A stretch of DNA of 64,000 nucleotides from Ypsolopha sequella (GCA_934047225.1 OW204001.1:9036201-9100200), one strand, 5' to 3'; counted from the first letter of the stretch, positions 22,701 through 35,989 are shown. Made by a program: numbers and translations. The notes: generated by a model not told the origin, from the sequence alone.

Positions 22701-24640
22701 AGTCTACGGATCTAATACCAAGACAATATACAAGGTTAAAAAAAACAAGATTATCTGTCATAAAGTGTTACATTTATATTTATTCGATTAATTTATTGTT
22801 GGTTTACCAAGTGCTGGCCTACAAAAGTATTAAATTTATAATAGTACATTTTTTGTTATGTTTGTAACTTTTCACGCATTTTTGGAGACAAATTAAGGTG
22901 GCATGTATTAAAAGTTGAGCGGTAACGACGACACATCTCTAATGGCAGTTCCGCACCCTTACATGTTGAAAGTTAAAACGGAGCTTTTGTAGTAGATAAT
23001 TACTTTGAAACTTGCCGCTGGAAATCTTTGAATGCCTATTTTGGGAAAGAAAAAGAGCTTTAAAAAGGGATTTGCTAATATAATTCTATTTAAGGTTTAA
23101 GTAAAAAAAGGGCACAAAATGAATTTCCTTATAACTATTCATTTCTTTTCAGTAATTATTTTGTAATTAGAGAGGAGTGCTACATCTTAACATCTTTAAT
23201 TTAAGTCTGAGTCACAATAGGTATAAAAATAAAAGAAAATATAACGTTATGGCAGTTAAAAAACATTGCACAGATACCTTTTTTTTACACAGAACACTAT
23301 AAAAAGCCGAGCTGATAGTCAGTTGAACCCAAAAAGTTCATGGCAACCTCATATTCGAAAATTTTATGGTATTTTGTTTAGATAGTACTTATGTTATATT
23401 ATTAAGTTCTTGAAAATAAAGATTTTATGCTGATTTATTAATTTTTGATTTTATTTATTTGTTTTGCTGCCTGATTCATGTTTTGCGAAGATTCAGCGGT
23501 GATTAGATATTTTTAATATTTGAAAAATATACATTTTCGATAGCAAGTTTTGTGTAATCCAATATTGTGTAATCTCAATAAACCTGACATGAAGTAGTAA
23601 GTTCTAAACTTTAATTAAATCAAACTAAAAACAAACACAAGTTCTCTGTTTACACTAGGCATCACGTGTTCTATCCGTCGATTTCTCATCGCGCGCAGTG
23701 TGAACCGGGGCTAATGAGGCTGCGGTTACGAAACCGCTCTGTGTGCGCCGCGCCGGCGAAAACTCCACTTTGGGAAACTTTACCGAATAATTAATTTTCA
23801 CGTTTTATCTTTCGTATTAGTTTCCGTTGTTAAGAGGTTGTTATTATTAATTTATTTCTGATTATATTTGTTTTGTATCCTTATTTTTCGATAATTCTTC
23901 TTATTTATTTTTTAAATTTAGTTTAAGATAAACACAAAAAAAATTACACTTTACCTCAAACCTAAAAGAGTCACTCCTTAAAACACCTCAATCACAAAAC
24001 ACCAAGTCTCGGAAAATAAAATAAAAGAAACAACAAGTTTCAAAAAAGAACACCCGCGAGAAACCGCGTTTGAGGCGCGCGCTCACGACCAAACCGTGGT
24101 CTACATTAAAACCTTAGCGGGAAAGAAAAGCGTCCCCTTAATACGTCTCGAAAGAAATTCGCCCGCACACAGGGGAGCAAAAGAAGTCCACCCACACAGG
24201 CGCAGCTCCTGTATTTGTGTATACGGGGTTTGGTGCGCTTGTGTGCGTCAGGGGTACCTATAGGAAAGTATTAAAAGAAAGTAAAGCAAGCGTGGCGTAT
24301 GTAGAGACATTGGTCAATGAAAGACATCGTATATTAAAAGGTTCTACATAGCTTGATGGACTTTTTAATTTTATTAACTTTTATGTATTTTTAATATGAA
24401 AAATGTTTGCATATATCTTTAACTGAAATATCTTGCAAAAGTTGCTGTCTAAAAAGCAAACATTAGAAAAGGTAAAAAAAAAATACGTATCCAATGAAAG
24501 TAGAATATCGGTTAGACATTTCTGTGGATATGGCACTTACTCGTAGCACTTTAAACCAAAGAATTACGAGTATATGACGAAGTAGAGGAAAAATGTTGGA
24601 CGGAAACAGCTGAAACAAGAAACAGCTACTTGTGCTATTG
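22701..24640. other. AT-rich DNA with a CpG-richer block
   Basis: 23640-23775 and 24045-24260 are richer in GC and CpG (for example GCGCCGCGCCGGCG and GAGGCGCGCGCTC). They could be untranslated exon or promoter DNA, but no start, splice pair or domain supports a gene. The rest is AT-rich and empty. Confidence 0.35.
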
Positions 24641-24715
24641 TGCTACCAATCAGTAGGACGCTGAACTCTCTATCAGAAAGTACTGGTTCTATTCCTGCCA
24701 CCATTCATGTGTATT
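24641..24715 (+). mobile_element. tRNA-like SINE head, degenerate
   Basis: CAATCAGTAGGACGCTGAAC and CTGGTTCTATTCCTGCC are arranged like the A and B boxes of a tRNA. No intact acceptor stem. Confidence 0.4.
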
Positions 24716-25530
24716 TCCGGTTTTTTGCATAGAACTCTGTACACTTGGTAGTAATAGAACACTGACAATTCAAATTCAAGTACACAACGTTTATTCAAGA
24801 AAATATGATTACAAAAAATAACATTTCAATAGTACCACCAAACTGCAAAGCAGTTTATTGGTAGTTTACGCTCTTATTCTTGCAAAACTGGTTCTTCTCA
24901 TCCTCAAACGGAAGCCATCACCATATCTTGATATTATCATTTATTACTTATATCATATTATGATCTTCGCGTTTCGAACGATGATTGCAGGAACCAGCTC
25001 AATTTTTGTCTATATTATGTTATGTTTGTACAACTTTAGTCTAAATGTTTATACATTTAATTTTACACTTTGGGAAACACTTGGCTTTTATTAGTTACAC
25101 AAGAATCTAATAAGGAATTCGTCACTTTTTTTAAATACAGGTTTAGTAAAATTATCGTTTCTAGTATAATTTGGGAGGTCATTGAATATTTTTGAAGAAA
25201 ATACTGTGATGTAAACGAGAAAGGAAAAAGAATGTTCAGTGAACACTCTTAGCACGTCATGACATTCAGAACAGGTAATATTTCGTGTCTTGTCGTGAAT
25301 GTATGTCTATGGTGACTTTAATGTATCAGCTAAATTTATACTGGGAAAGTGATTACAAATAAGACTCTACTGCGTCGTTTTACGATTGACCCAGGATTTG
25401 GGCTTATACAAGTCGGGATACATAATTTAATTTTTTGGGTTTTTCTATGGCTTTGTATGGGTTTGGTCTTAATTTTAATATTTTCTCAAGTGTTCATTAT
25501 GAATTTTTCTGATTTAAATTCATCCATCAT
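24716..25530. other. AT-rich DNA, nothing recognised
   Basis: Two short hydrophobic plus-strand frames (24858-25094 and 25349-25546) look like AT-rich chance ORFs. No homology is recognised. Confidence 0.4.
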
Positions 25531-25720
25531 TCATCCATCAGCCTAGTTCATCCACTGCTGGACATAAGCCTTTCCAGGACTTTGCCTCTACCCGGCGGTC
25601 ATACTGGAAGAATTGCCCATACTCACACACGCTGGGCAGGCGGGTTGGTGAGCACGGTGCCGGGACCCTCACACCAGTGACGCCGCTGCCCGTCACCAGT
25701 CTGTTCCATATAAGGCCCGG
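25531..25720 (-). mobile_element. LINE 3' end (AYVQQW-type C-terminus), copy 1
   Basis: The minus strand contains the end of a non-LTR reverse-transcriptase ORF family, of which the related copy at 51620-51745 reads GKAYVQQWTN. The shared plus-strand segment is CCTAGTTC(A/G)TCCACTGCTG then GACATAAGCCTTTCCAGG. A third diverged copy is at 47590-47690. Confidence 0.6.
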
Positions 25721-26170
25721 CTATTAGGGATGGATATACCGCTATCCATCGGTCCCAAGCATGGTGGGCCTCCTGGTTTTTTGCCTGTGAACTTTCCTCT
25801 TACTCTCCCCCGAATTACTTCGAGGGGGTCTCCAAGTAAGATGGTGGTACCTCCACAGACGAGCCCGGCATCAGCTCTACCACCTACGTCACCATTAATT
25901 AAATACATATTACTTAAATGATTATTAACCCAATCGGTGCGATTTATGGTGCGCAAGTCGAAGGTAGAGCTTGACCAGGCCGCCGGGGACATATGCTGAC
26001 CAAATTGGCGACATATTGAAGAAAGGCAATGTCAAAAGTACCCGGAATAGAAGAGCTTGTATGAATACTCGTAGATTTATGGATATGGAAGAGGCGAAAG
26101 AGGTGTCAGGACCGTAGCAGATGGAAATCTGTAGTCTCTGCCTACCCCTCTAGGGGATAGGTGTGAGTAT
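25721..26170 (+). mobile_element. LINE remnants including a SRWKSVV C-terminal end
   Basis: GCAGATGGAAATCTGTAGTC and CTGCCTACCCCTCTAGGGG (26115-26160) match the coding ends at 725-808 and 17199. Upstream, frames broken by stops resemble LTKLATY and RKAMSKVPG, the counterpart of the DILKKGNV region at 17320. 25730-25990 is open on the minus strand for 99 codons but no domain is recognised. Confidence 0.5.
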
Positions 26171-26770
26171 ATGAAGTAGGTATCGATGCGATGTGGAGAG
26201 TCAGTTGAGTATGATCCAGTCCAGATCGGTCCCGAAATATATCTTGAGTTAAAATTCATTTATAAGTTTTTAATTATATGCATAATAATAAATTATAAAT
26301 TATTTTATGTTTATACTATAAAATAAAGTATTTAATAAAATTATAGTAAGTATATCTCTTTGGTATGTATACTATTAAATAACAACCTATCACTCAGAAA
26401 CAACTGAAACTCAAATTACACTTGAATTTCCAAGACAAACAAGCTAACCCTATGTTCCAAAAACTATACGCTTACCTATGATCAACCCTTTAAACTTATA
26501 TTAAAGTTGTAACTTGTAACATCCACTTCGTTGATTAAACTTTGTGAAACTTTGAAATCTACTACACTTATACCTTTACATATTATATTACAATTATAGT
26601 TAATTTATTACATTTTGAGCCATGTGTGCAGCTCAAACTGAGACTGAGATAAAGTCCGCAATGATTGTTGCTGGATTTCTTTGAACCTTATTCAGTGGAC
26701 ATACTGGAACTCCTGGAAGACAATGTTTTAACATTTTGTGTAGCACAGCAGCGAAGAGCATGGCTAGAAG
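26171..26770. other. AT-rich DNA, nothing recognised
   Basis: No supported feature. Confidence 0.45.
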
Positions 26771-26775
26771 AAGAA

Positions 26776-27530
26776 GAGAGGAGCATGAAGAGAGGAGCTA
26801 GGCTAAAGACCTTGCTATGCACTCTATACTAAAGATAAATAACTAGAGGAGTGAGGCTAAAGACTTTGCCATGCAATCCAAGATCTATAGATAAATAACT
26901 AGAGGAGTTAGGCTAAAGGCCTTGCCATGCAGTCAGTTATTTATTTATAGATTACTATCTAAGTCAGTTAGTCAGTCAGTCAGTTATTTATTTATAGATT
27001 ACTATCTATAAATAAATAACTGACTGCATGGCAAGGCCTTTAGCCTAGCTCCTCTAGTTATTTATCTATAGATCTTGGATTGCATGGCAAGGTCTTTAGC
27101 CTCACTCCTCTAGTTATTTATCTTTAGTATAGAGTGCATAGCAAGGTCTTTAGCCTAGCTCCTCTAGTTATTTATCTATAGATCTTGGATTGCATGGCAA
27201 GGTCTTTAGCCTCACTCCTCTAGTTATTTATCTTTAGTATAGAGTGCATAGCAAGGTCTTTAGCCTAGCTCCTCTAGTTATTTATCTATAGATCTTGGAT
27301 TGCATGGCAAGGTCTTTAGCCTCACTCCTCTAGTTATTTATCTTTAGTATAGAGTGCATAGCAAGGTCTTTAGCCTAGCTCCTCTAGTTATTTATCTATA
27401 GATCTTGGAGTGCATGGCAAGGCTCTTAGCCTCGCTCCTCTAGTTATTTATTTATGGATCTTGGAGTGCATGGCAAGGCCTTTAGCCTTGATCCTCTAGT
27501 TATTTATCTATAGATCTTGGAGTGCATGAG
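26776..27530. repeat. Inverted, higher-order tandem array (54/56-bp monomers, 110-bp dimers)
   Basis: The monomer contains GCATGGCAAGG, TTTAGCCT, CTCCTCTAGTTATTTAT. On the right side monomers begin at 27081, 27135, 27191, 27245, 27301, 27355 and 27411, alternating 54 and 56 bp, so three near-identical 110-bp dimers. More diverged units follow at 27467 and 27523. The left side (26776-26940) has about three units in opposite orientation. The centre carries two copies of CAGTTATTTATTTATAGATT and a CAGT run. Diverged single units in flipped orientation continue to about 27710. Confidence 0.95.
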
Positions 27531-27710
27531 AAAGCCGTAGTTTTTCTTCGGGGCTTGGAGAGGATGATTAGATGGGTCTTGGAGTACATGAAGAGAACTT
27601 CTGCTTATACAAAAGCGGGGAAGAGCGAGGCAAAAGGCCTTGCCATGCACTCCGATATCCAAAAGGACTAGAGGAGCGAGGCTGAATCGCCATGCACTCT
27701 ACGACCCATG

Positions 27711-30049
27711 GAAAAATTACATCCGTGTCTTGCTCTTTAAGATCTATAGATAAATTAATTACAAAAGGAGCGAACCTGAAGTTACGTAGAGCGAGTTCAA
27801 ATGCCTGGAAAACTGGAGGAATCTGGAAAAAAATACAATAATTAGGACTATTAGCTGGAAAGGACTTCAACCCAAACCGGTAAAAATTTTCTTTTTTTTT
27901 CGCTAGTTATTTTTTATCATTGGCTACGAAAAAATAAAAAGTAGTAAATATGTAAGAATTGTAGGAATTATATATCATCATATACATTGCTTAAATCAGG
28001 CTAGAACTTAAAACTAGTGGTTGTGTTTTTATAGTACCGAAAGTGGATGTGAGCTTTTGAGTTATTTTAATAAGAATGAAACAAGAAATGACAAAATTAA
28101 TATAGATGATGAAATAAATAAAATCAGACTTGGTCATTGGTGCCTTTGAATCTAGACAATAAAAAATACATAAGACTTGGCTGTATGGTCACAGATACCT
28201 TTGTCTTTCCCAGAAACTGTATTGAACACATTAAACCTCAGAATAAGGATTCTGAGCATTAAACAATTGTTTTTTTTTTACTCAGTGAGGGAAAGAGCGT
28301 TTTATTCACTGTTATCGGTGAACCAATAGCCTCTTTTCGAATAACAATAGTAAAAAGCATAATTTTATTTATTACTCCAAGAATAAGTACTTTGACAGGT
28401 GACTTTTTTGTAGTTTTCCTTCTATAAAAGCTTTTAGGGAAGTAAAGAAGTAAATCGCAGCGGAAAGTAATGGATTTTCCATAGAGAACAAAAACCGTTG
28501 ACGCAAAGGAGTCTTAATACTCTTTGGGGTTTAGTTGAGAGAGAAATCTTTCCTTAATTCTTTCCGTTTCCAGGTACTCAAACGGGATTCCAAGATCATA
28601 GAATTAGGATATAGCCTTGGTTTACGTACGGCCGTGTCTAAGGCCATAGACATAGACACAACTTTAGAATAAGTGTTCTGAGGACACAACCTAAATGTTT
28701 TTCTTTTTGCCCACGCGGCTCTATCACCCCAGCTGCTTTAAAGCATGAATGGGAATACATTTTTTGAGATTAAAAATTAGGACCAGTTTTGATGATTGAA
28801 ATAATCCTAAATGTCGTACGTTCTTTTTTATAAGTAAACAAGTCTGAAGTTCGTAGACGCTATTTCTCCTTTGCTACGTGCGCCGTAGTAAACGCAATGA
28901 CGTCACCGTAGCATGGCTACATATTCGTTTAATTGGTTGCCTTGTGTGGTCGATTACTAAAATAATCAATAGGGTTTAAATTAACTGAATTTTGTAAAAG
29001 TGAAAGTAAAATATATTTATTTGCCACAAAAAGTGTATAAAAAAAAGAAGACAACACAATATAAAATGAGTATTTAATTAGTTTTAAAAGATTATTATTG
29101 CGGTGTATCTCTGAGCATGTACAGCTTACGTTAAAAAGCTTTTTTGTGAATCTAAAATCCATTACATGGACAAAAAAAGTTTTATTTAATATATTTAGAA
29201 TGTTTTATAACAAGTAAGGACACTGTAGGTCTACATTATAAGAATATGTTGTGTTATGTATAAATATATAAGACTGTTTATTTCTTGGAAAAAAAAAATT
29301 TAACAAAATGGCAAAAAGGAACAAACTCAGCAAATTCTACAAGTTGAAGCAACTTGCATCGCTGATTTTCGGTTTGATTGATTATACTTAACGACTTTCA
29401 AAAGATTTAACGATTCATAAATCTCAGTATTTTTAAGATAAGCAAAGTAGGAATTTTATAAACGCGAGGCATTTTATTAAGGTAGCGTTCACTTATTCGC
29501 CCTTATTTGGAAGTACAGAACAGAATTAAGGCATATTCTCAAAAAGTTTATAGTATTGCTACCAAATAGTACGAGAGAATACAAACTGACTATAAAACTT
29601 TGTTAACTTAATTATTAACTAATTTATATAACTGTGTAACGAAATATAAACTTTGTGAACAATTCTAATCAAACTAAATTAAAATATAAAACTTGTGTTT
29701 TTAATTATTTTGCTTATTGAAAGACCTTATACCGACAAGTTATTGAAGAACATAATATATGATGCTTGGTCAAAAATAATCAATTGATACAAAATAAATA
29801 CATTCCCTCTTTCTTCATGTGCCCTTTTTGTTTTTTTTTTTTTTTTGGTCGAAAACTCGAAATAATTTTATTACTCTTCATTTGTAAAGTTTAATCTATA
29901 ATTTTATGTGAATTGCAGTAAAACAACTCAGTTTAATACCAGACGAAACACCCTACATGCTCTAAAATTTTAAATCCCCAAGTACTCAAGCAGTCGACAA
30001 TGGAAATTTTATAACGCTATAAAATTTACTGCGCACTTTAATAACTGAA
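27711..30049. other. AT-rich DNA, nothing recognised
   Basis: Long AT-rich stretch with a poly-T run at about 29828-29846 and a GCTACGTGCGCCGTAG motif near 28872. No supported coding or RNA gene. Confidence 0.45.
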
Positions 30050-31070
30050 GCCCAAAAGCCGATATGGCTGCCCGTATCGTTGACAAAAGGATGAATACGG
30101 TTGAGTCTTCGCCCACATCTTGGCCACACTTACACACACCTGCGACCGCACGACGCTATCTCAACACTGACACACACAGGTACACTCACCACTACAAACC
30201 AAAAACCCACACGCCCATCCGCCAAACACGCCCAACGTCTTGGGTTTTCTTATAAACCGCGATGTGTTCACCGTCTCACTCCTACCTAAGTTTCAGCGTC
30301 GCTCTGTCTCGCTCCAACGCAATGACGAGCTCACATAAAGTGAGGCCGCATTCCCGCCTTTTTTCCCACTCCATTTTGACAGCTCGCGGCTCCATATCTG
30401 GCCGGAAGATAAGACTGTGATCACAAGAAAATAATCAAGATATTCGAGATAGGAAAACCTTTTAATATTTCTATACTCGGTATTGTCCTCCTTAAAGCTC
30501 TACAACATATCCTTAAGTATATTTTAAAGACTCTTGCCAATACTTTTTAGCCTAAAACATGTTGTAAGTATACATATAAAAACGTAGGTTTCCATCAAAG
30601 CCTTTGAAACCTAAGTGTCAGAAAATCCAATTTTAGATAAAGCTACTCAATAAAGTCAACAGAAAATGTTTCGATAACTTTGTCATAATCATGAACCCAA
30701 AAATTCTTCAAGTTTCAATGAAAAAGCGACGTCTCAGCTTTCGTCTAATCGCAGTGTGCCCAACGTCTTACTCAATAAGTGGCTCAAGACGCGTTAGCGG
30801 GCGGCGGGGCGTGCGCGGCGCGGGGCGGGGAGGGCGGGGCTGCGGCGCCCCGCTGTCGGCACACCGAAACACACATTTTTCCCGCCGCAAACCTCGCGCC
30901 GAAGGTTAGCCGCGGCCCGCAGACCTCGTTTCGGGGGAAGAAGAAGGTGGTATAGCGACGTCTTGTTTCTTCGCGCACGCGTGCTGGCAGCCAAGAAGGC
31001 GCGAAGTTTGACAGTTGTAAGGACAAGTTTGGGCGGGCGGGAGAATTCAGATGGAGCGTCACAAATTGTC
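30050..31070. promoter_or_regulatory. CpG-rich block, possible promoter
   Basis: 30790-30930 is very GC- and CpG-rich (GCGGGCGGCGGGGCG, GCGGCGCGGGG-like runs) within an AT-rich window. 30060-30330 is moderately GC-rich and includes CTTATAAACCG. This could be a promoter or first exon, perhaps of the minus-strand Runx gene. No splice pair, start or transcript evidence is visible. The overlapping short ORFs on both strands are composition effects. Confidence 0.3.
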
Positions 31071-31894
31071 ACAATCACAATAGCATGACGTCGTTAGGAA
31101 AATTAGTAGGACATTTTCTCTTTTTCTTCGAGTTTTTAATTTCCTTTTTGGTATATCTAACTAAACACAGCTTTATTTTTCAAATTATTTATAGGTTTCA
31201 TAGGTAACACACATCAGTCAAGAAGTTCGTAGACATCGCAAGTGCTACGCGGCGTAGCGGTGTCGTTTGTCGTGACATGCAGCAGAATAATTATTACATA
31301 ATGTATTTTTGCAACTTGATGTGAAATAAGGCGTTACTACTCACAAAAACTTAAGGCCCAGTATCAAGCTAAACTTTCGTCCTGCACCAACGCTTTTGTT
31401 TTTAATATGTCTATCGTGCTCTAAAGAACTGCTGCGCATGGAAAACTACAATTATTTTAAATTTGCGGCTACATTTTACGGTAATTAAAAGTAAAACAAA
31501 TATTTATCAAAAATTTCGTGGCGTTACCCTCAAAAAAACACACCAAAAAGCTGTTTTTCCTTAGTTTCGAGACCCATTCTTGTGATTTTTTTCCTTCAAG
31601 AAAAGTTGTTGTAATTGCATTTTGACCTATCAGGACACTGAAGCATGTCCTTGAAAATGACATAAATTTTTTTGAAATTTTTTGGTAATAAATTAATACC
31701 TATAAAGTTGTCTGCGACAACTGCATTTTGCTTTATGCTACGCCTTAACCGTAGACTGCCTCCAAGTGCTACGGCGCGGCGTCGAATGTACCTATTAATA
31801 TACCATGATCACGTCTGGCTTAGAAAACAAATTTCATTTCAAAAAACTACTATTAATATACTATACTGTGAAAATTTCAACTGGCTACCTATTA
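31071..31894. other. AT-rich DNA, nothing recognised
   Basis: Two short GCTACGCGGCGTAGC / GCTACGGCGCGGCG motifs (31233 and 31768). No gene supported. Confidence 0.4.
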
Positions 31895-32012
31895 AGGCTG
31901 AAGTGTGTGTGAACCCTTGTGACAAACGGACAAACGGACAGATTGACTAACAGACAACGGAGGCTTAGTAATATGTTCCCGTTTGGTACACTCCGGGTAC
32001 GGAACCCTAAAA
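31895..32012 (-). mobile_element. TACGGAACCC-family partial copy
   Basis: Contains ACAAACGGACAAACGGACAG, AACGGAGGCTTAGTAATA and GGGTACGGAACCCTAAAAAG, the end of the family seen at 1905-2525. Confidence 0.75.
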
Positions 32013-32267
32013 AGTTGCAAATTATATTTTTGTATGCAACTGCTTTCATCCATCGGTTTTCCACAAAACAATCAAAATTCCTAATCACCTACCTAAACAC
32101 ACAAAACACTTCACTATCCCACTGACCAGTGAACTTGGGGCCAAACCCCAAAGTGATCGTAACACTAATCCAAAACTTACACGTCGGCCGCAACGGGGCG
32201 GTCAACTCGAGGGTTTCTACACGAGTTCTGGAAATACCCTGCTGATAATTTTGTACTGTAGATATTT

Positions 32268-32928
32268 GAACGAGCGAGCGAAGCGAGCAAAGTTTACTGA
32301 GTCTACTTGAACAATCCGGCATTTGTATGTATGCATGTATGAATGATTGTCCGACGATAACTCGAGTATTGTTCATTAGAACGACATAAAATTTGGTAGG
32401 CGAGTTAAAGAAACAAAAAGAATTTTTAAGTTCGAACATGAGCTAAATCAGTTTAGGAGTTGTCGAGATATTGGGTTATAAGACTTGTAAGAGGTAATCG
32501 CGAGTTCACAGTTCGAAGCGAACTACTACTAGTAACTACTAGTAACCGCGCTGGCGCATGTTGTTGTAGTACGTAGTACATTTTACTTCAATTCTTAACG
32601 CAGCAGACGGCCTAAAAGTTAGCTTCGTTAACCAGTGGTTCACCCCGAACTAGCGAGTTCACAGTTCGGCGAACTGTGAACTCGCTACCCCCTCTTACAA
32701 CCCCATATCTTGGCGACCCCTTGACCGATTTGGCTTATTTTCAATTTTAAAAATTCTTTTTGTTTCATTTACTCGCTTACCGAATTTCATGACGTTCTAA
32801 TCAACGATTCTCGAGTTATCGTCGGACAAACATTCATACATATAGGTACATACATACATAATACAATGCAAACGCCAGATTGTTCAAGGAGACTTGGAGG
32901 ACCTCACTCGCTTCGCTCGCTCGTTCAA
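32268..32928. mobile_element. Large fold-back element with GAGCGAAGCGAG ends and a central hairpin
   Basis: The left arm (32268-about 32470) starts GAACGAGCGAGCGAAGCGAG. The right arm (about 32700-32928) is its imperfect reverse complement, ending CGCTCGCTCGTTC. Both arms contain ACTTGAACAATCCGGC and GACGATAACTCGAGTA-like sequence as in the single copy at 8036-8260. Between them lies a perfect hairpin at 32651-32687. Confidence 0.85.
32651..32687. repeat. Perfect 17-bp hairpin, 3-nt loop
   Basis: TAGCGAGTTCACAGTTC, loop GGC, then the exact reverse complement. A third GCGAGTTCACAGTTCG copy is at about 32500. Confidence 0.97.
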
Positions 32929-35900
32929 TTATGTAACTAAATCAAAGTAGAAACATGCATTTTTTGATATACTTATCTTTTCCTATTTGATACATTAAAC
33001 CTATCCTTACTATGTATTAAACAAAAGCCAGTTTTTTTTAAATCGACATGCAATTTTCAACTTTATGCGAATGGAAATATCAAAGAGATAAGAATGGACT
33101 GACTATGGTCTAAATAATTGAAATATCTGTTTATCTGGCAACACAACCCCGCGGGTTGCCGGTTGTGGGCCAGGCTGGCATATCAAAATGAACGTCGACT
33201 CAACCTAATCGTGGCGGTTTTAGGTTAGCCGCCAACCGCCGCTGCGGAGTTGCGGCTCTGATATCGCGATACATGGACATGTTTGATTTTGCCGATAATG
33301 TCGCGCTGATTGCCATTTTGAGTCCCTTAAATATTACAATCTGTACAGTAAAATTTTAGTAATCTTAAAAGAGAATCTGCAGGTAGGTAGCATTCGTATA
33401 TATTAACCATTTTTACTAGGGCTAACACTGAAATCATGAAAAAAAAACATTTGTTCCAAACAAAAATGCAATACTTACTCAATCAAAATACATAAAAGAG
33501 CATTGTTTTTCGGGATTTCAGGGTTGGCCCCACAGTAACAGTTGTTGAATGTAATGCACTTAAATTTAAGTACTTTGTCTAATGTAACGTTTATAAAGGG
33601 CACTGCGTCGTACAAAACTGCACGATGTGATAAGGAGAACTATGGTTATAATTGGGCGATAAGTTTACCGCTTTTGACATTGAGACGTAATTATCATCGG
33701 TAAACAGAGGATGTATAAATTGCAATTACGTCAGTTGAATTAAGAGTATGAAGAACATACCGTACACAAGTATATTGTGGTGCCATGACCGCTGATATGT
33801 CGTGATTTGCTATTCTAAATAGTGTTCTGCTTTTTTATTCAAAATGTGATGACTTCGGAAAATCTTCTTAGTAACATCCTGGAATATTTGTGTAATTCTG
33901 AACCTACGTCCAAATTTCATATGTATATTTGATATACATTTTTAACTTTACAAACTCAGCACACTGTTTAAAGAGTCAGCGGTATTCAATCAGCACACAT
34001 CAGGCGGGTGTCGATGGCCGACGACGGTAGACTTTGCGAATCCTGTGGGCCTCGGGTGGGACATTGCGGCTACACAACGGGTTTGGTCTTGTGGGCACAC
34101 TGTGGGCCCTCGGCGGGTCGGTTTGACCCACGGCTCGGTTACATCGTGGCTTCACGATAGCCCGTCTTTGAGACCGCTTTGCGGGAACAATTCTTAATTG
34201 TTTCAACACTGGCTGGTGAGGTGTTAGGTGGTTTGGGTTTACGAAACCGCTTGGTGTTATGGAAGTAAATTTTGTGATTTCGTTCTTACAAAAACCCTTA
34301 TGGTTTCATCCTTTTTTCGTCACGTCTTCGATTGTACTCGTAGTGTTAATTTTCATTACTAAACATCAATTGTTATTTTATTACATTCAAACACCCCTAT
34401 AAGGCATTAAGTTAAAAGCTGGCTAAACGTGAACGCACCATCACAGAATAAATATCTCGGCACTTGTTCGCAAATAAACAATTTAAAATGTCAAGAAAAG
34501 GAAAAGGGCAGGGCAACCCTTTTACTTCCCTGACATTATGTTTTCTGACAACCAATTTTAAAGCTGTTTGCCCTTGCGAACGTGTTTTGGCGTATTTTGA
34601 TGTTTGTTTTGGCGTTTAGATCACTTGTAGTTTTTATTTGACACTTACCTACAAATGTTATGACGTCACTGCGACGCATGGGTACTGTGTGCAAAAAAAG
34701 CATAATTATGAATATTTATAAAACTTAAACAAATGTTTGTGAAAACTCTAGGCATGTTCTGTTATATTTGATAATTAAAATTATTTTTAGTTTTACTTGT
34801 ATTGTACTTTTGTACAGATTAGGTTCGATTAAGTAGACCGTTTGTTTCAATTTTTTTCCTCAAAAAATTTCAAGACTTTTAGTATTTTGCGTCCATCACT
34901 ATGGATAGTCTTTCTTCTCATTTTTGCGAACAAAGATCCAACTCGAAAAAAATAGGAAGGTAGGTAAGTACCTAATGATAACTGCCCAAAACAGTTCAAT
35001 AACAAAAACTTAATAAAAATGGTCCAAAAACGTAACAATTATAACAAAAAAAAAACAACTAAAATAATATATTCAAAAAACTGAACGTTATGTCAGAGAC
35101 GAAAGTAAACGCGTATCGGTGTCAAAGATGCGAACCGTACCGACGTGGGAGGACGAACGCGGGGAGGTGAGCGGGGAAGCGGGAGAGGCGTCACATTCCA
35201 ACGAAGTCCATTCTTTCGGTAAAGGAGTTTGTAAGATAAATAAACAACCAGTAACCTATGTATTCAATTACGGCAATAAAAATTTAGTGCACACAGAAAC
35301 CGAGGGATTTTATTCTATCCACTAAGGAGTCTGTTGTGTACAATCGATGAAACGTCGGTGTATGACAATAAATATTCGGTAGATACTCTGATACATAAAG
35401 TCATGGTGATGTATTTTTCATAGGCTATGGTTTCTGACAACCACCCGGAAACGAGCATGAAGTTGCACCTATTATAATTACAACATACCTTATTATCGTC
35501 ACGACATGAATGACCGTGTAGGTGTCAAAGGTGTTCCCAAGTATTAACTGTGAAATTCATGTAAACGGTCCTCATTTGGTACACCCGCTTTTCACCGAAG
35601 ATTATTACGTCCCAATTAAAGTGTATAATAAACTACCTAATAACATTAAACATATAATTAGTGATACCTAGTGTGTACATAAACAAAATCAAAATGTTTT
35701 TGATTAAAAATGCTACTACTCTGTTGTCGAATATTTAAATGATAAGGATATTTTATTCAATTAATTGTATTGTTAAATTATTTCATTATGTACTATTTTA
35801 TTTTTAATTGCATTACATTGTAACTGATATTAGATTTAATTGTAAATAGATAATAATGTCATGCATGTTCTAATTATTTGCAATACCGACATGGTCGAAT

Positions 35901-35967
35901 ATGTATGTGCCTTTTATTTTTAACACCATTATAAATACTCATATTCAGCAATAAAGATGTATGATTT
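32929..35967. other. AT-rich DNA with scattered GC patches
   Basis: A small inverted repeat at 33410-33540 (TACTAGGGCTAACACTGAAATC against GATTTCAGGGTTGGCCCC) resembles the interior of 19665-19926. GC-richer patches at 33150-33260, 33990-34210 and 35130-35200 show no recognised domain. No gene supported. Confidence 0.4.
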
Positions 35968-35989
35968 ATGAACCGTGGTGAGCTTTATC

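Noticed and set aside
26776..27530. CRISPR-like array
   Set aside because: Units are contiguous with no unique spacers, the host is a eukaryote, and the array switches orientation.
30784..31078. Two overlapping minus-strand ORFs of over 90 codons
   Set aside because: Arg/Ala/Pro-rich translation of a CpG-rich block, open in several frames on both strands; composition effect.
32089..32439. 116-codon minus-strand ORF
   Set aside because: It overlaps the left arm of the 32268-32928 fold-back element and has no recognisable domain.
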